This document shows, piece after piece, positions 4,543 through 5,653 of a DNA stretch of 5,653 nt. This stretch comes from an uncultured Oscillospiraceae bacterium (GTDB lineage: Bacteria > Bacillota > Clostridia > Oscillospirales > Ruminococcaceae). Position 1 is the stretch's first letter, and the number at the start of each line of letters is the position of its first letter. The notes below the pieces were generated by a model. The model ran no database searches. It was not told the origin of the DNA and saw nothing but the letters and a program-made list of their open reading frames with translations. The translations under genes and the position numbers were made by a program. The stretch lies in NCBI GenBank assembly GCA_910578755.1, contig CAJTSZ010000122.1, positions 1-5,653 of the forward strand, read 5' to 3'.

Positions 4543-5514
4543 CTATAGTATAACATTTTCTTCCGCATTATTCAATAAACTGGCGCCCTTGCCCAAAGTT
4601 TTTAAAAAAGCACAAAAATATTCCGGCAAAGGGCTTTCAAAGTACAAATGCTCCCCAGTAACAGGGTGAATAAACCCCAGGGCCTTGGCGTGGAGGCACT
4701 GACCTTCCAGTTTTTTAATTGCCTTTTTGGGACCGTAGATTTCGTCGCCTGCTACAGGATGCCCAATGGAAGCCATGTGAACCCGTATTTGGTGGGTACG
4801 GCCCGTTTGCAGCTTTAGGCGCAGGTGAGCAAAGCCTTCGTACTGGGTTAAAACCTGGTAATGGGTAACTGCTTCCCGCCCCCCGGTTTTTACCACCGCC
4901 ATTTTTTTACGGTCCGCAGGGTGGCGGCCAATGGGCGCGTTAATTGTGCCTTGGGGTTCTTTAAACCGGCCGTAAACGACAGCCTCGTAAAAGCGGTGGG
5001 TGGTGTGGGCTTTAATTTGCTGGGCAAGGCAAGTATAAGCTTGGTCTGTTTTGGCCACCACCAGCAAGCCGCTGGTATCCTTATCAATACGGTGTACAAT
5101 GCCTTGGCGAAACTCCCCGTTTAAGGTGGAAAGCTGGGTTTTGCAGTGATAAGCAAGGGCGTTAACCAAGGTTCCGGAAGGGTTGCCCGGCGCAGGGTGA
5201 ACCACCATGTGCTTTGGCTTGTTTACAACCAGAAGGTGCTCATCTTCGTAAACAATATTTAGGGGGATGCTTTCCGGCAGGATTTCCCCCACCTCTTCCC
5301 TTTTCTCTAAAAGAAACGCTTCTACCTGATCCCCCAAACGGAGCTTATAGTTTTTTCCCACCTGCCTGCCATTTACAAGGATACTCCCCTGCTCAATGGC
5401 TTTTTGGGCCTCGGAACGGGTGACCTGGGGCAGGTGGAGAATCAGCCATTTGTCAATGCGCTCCCCGGTTCCCTCCTGTGGGACAGACCAGCAGCCGGAA
5501 TAGTTACTGGCCAT
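4543..5514 (-). CDS. rluD: RluD-family 23S rRNA pseudouridine synthase
   Basis: This enzyme converts specific uridines of large-subunit rRNA to pseudouridine in the cytoplasm. The 323 residues show an N-terminal S4 RNA-binding domain (about 17-75, ERIDKWL...SILVNGRQVGKNYKLRLGD) and the RluA/RluD catalytic domain. Motifs are VVNKPKHMVVHPAPG (96-110), HRIDKDTSGLLVVAK (141-155) with Asp144 as the expected catalytic aspartate, and LQTGRTHQIRVHMASIGHPV (235-254). Which uridines it modifies cannot be read from sequence; Gram-positive homologues are also called YlyB. The ATG at 5514 overlaps the 3' end of lspA by 11 bases and has AAGGAG (5525-5530) ten bases upstream within lspA, so the two are probably co-transcribed and coupled, as usual in Firmicutes. 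Its last codons contain the putative tkt promoter. Confidence 0.95.
   Translation of the reverse strand: MASNYSGCWSVPQEGTGERIDKWLILHLPQVTRSEAQKAIEQGSILVNGRQVGKNYKLRLGDQVEAFLLEKREEVGEILPESIPLNIVYEDEHLLVVNKPKHMVVHPAPGNPSGTLVNALAYHCKTQLSTLNGEFRQGIVHRIDKDTSGLLVVAKTDQAYTCLAQQIKAHTTHRFYEAVVYGRFKEPQGTINAPIGRHPADRKKMAVVKTGGREAVTHYQVLTQYEGFAHLRLKLQTGRTHQIRVHMASIGHPVAGDEIYGPKKAIKKLEGQCLHAKALGFIHPVTGEHLYFESPLPEYFCAFLKTLGKGASLLNNAEENVIL
4547..4575 (-). promoter_or_regulatory. Probable sigma-A promoter of the tkt operon, inside the end of rluD
   Basis: On the - strand, TTGAAT (4575-4570) is followed after 17 bases by TATACT (4552-4547), with a TG dinucleotide one base before the -10 (TGT-TATACT). This is a good extended -10 sigma-A promoter. 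The -10 sits just before the rluD stop codon (4545-4543). Transcription would start near 4540. No terminator is seen between rluD and tkt, so some read-through from lspA-rluD is also possible. Confidence 0.65.
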
Positions 5515-5653
5515 CTGCGTTATTCTCCTTTAGCTGTTTTTGTTTTTCCAGCCGCGGCTCCAATACCATAATATAAAGCACAAGGAGGCAAGTGCCGCAG
5601 ACAACGCAAATATCCGCCAGGTTAAACACAGGGAAATTGATGAGGCAAAAATC
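5504..5653 (-). CDS. lspA: Lipoprotein signal peptidase (signal peptidase II), C-terminal part, 5' end outside window
   Basis: LspA is the membrane aspartic protease that removes signal peptides from prolipoproteins after lipid attachment. The frame is open from the window edge to the TAA at 5506-5504, giving the last 49 residues. They contain the family's conserved box NFPVFNLADICVVCG, in which the Asp of FNxAD is one of the two catalytic aspartates. A final hydrophobic membrane segment follows (about residues 15-31 of the fragment), then a short charged tail (EPRLEKQKQLKENN), expected on the cytoplasmic side. The first catalytic Asp and the first three membrane segments lie outside the window. 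The stop overlaps the start of rluD by 11 bases, and the two genes form the common lspA-rluD operon. Confidence 0.9.
   Translation of the reverse strand, partial: DFCLINFPVFNLADICVVCGTCLLVLYIMVLEPRLEKQKQLKENNADGQ

Noticed and set aside
4320..4568. 82-residue open frame on the - strand between rluD and tkt
   Set aside because: It overlaps the predicted promoter and leader and runs into the tkt start. It is rich in Lys/Arg/Phe from AT-rich sequence and has no domain. Treated as non-coding.

Overview
The window looks like a chromosomal segment of a strict anaerobe of the class Clostridia, probably an Oscillospiraceae/Ruminococcaceae-type gut bacterium. This is inferred from the moderate base composition, a clostridial-type FolD variant, a transketolase split into two genes, Gram-positive ribosome binding sites, sigma-A-like promoters and the lspA-rluD gene pair. 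No mobile element, CRISPR array, rRNA or tRNA was seen.

Layout from left to right: (1) the 3' end of an amidase_3-type cell-wall amidase on the + strand, ending at 318; (2) a bidirectional terminator shared with (3) folD on the - strand (366-1223); (4) a 228-bp divergent promoter region; (5) a small + strand gene (1452-1748) encoding a stand-alone protein that resembles the glycyl-radical C-terminus of anaerobic ribonucleotide reductase NrdD; (6) another bidirectional terminator; (7) msrC (1843-2319, -), a free methionine-(R)-sulfoxide reductase; (8) a 225-bp intergenic stretch full of inverted repeats; (9) the two-gene transketolase (2545-3489 and 3493-4335, -), coupled with a 3-bp gap; (10) a ~207-bp gap that is probably the tkt leader; (11) rluD (4543-5514, -), which overlaps (12) the 3' end of lspA (5504 to the window edge, -).

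The most interesting signal is at 1377-1748. Two NrdR-box-like palindromes lie 32 bp apart centre to centre and bracket a near-consensus sigma-A promoter. That promoter drives a 98-residue (or 91-residue) protein whose last ~35 residues match the glycyl-radical tail of class III ribonucleotide reductase, with no catalytic barrel and no zinc-finger cysteines. Motif and regulatory site point independently to ribonucleotide reduction. A plausible but untested idea is a spare radical domain, analogous to YfiD/GrcA for pyruvate formate-lyase, or an accessory/regulatory subunit of NrdD.

The other genes are mostly housekeeping: one-carbon metabolism (FolD, lacking two residues normally needed for the cyclohydrolase step), the pentose phosphate pathway (transketolase), protection against oxidised methionine (MsrC), rRNA pseudouridylation (RluD) and lipoprotein maturation (LspA). 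Apart from the coupled tkt pair and the overlapping lspA-rluD pair, they look like separate transcription units.
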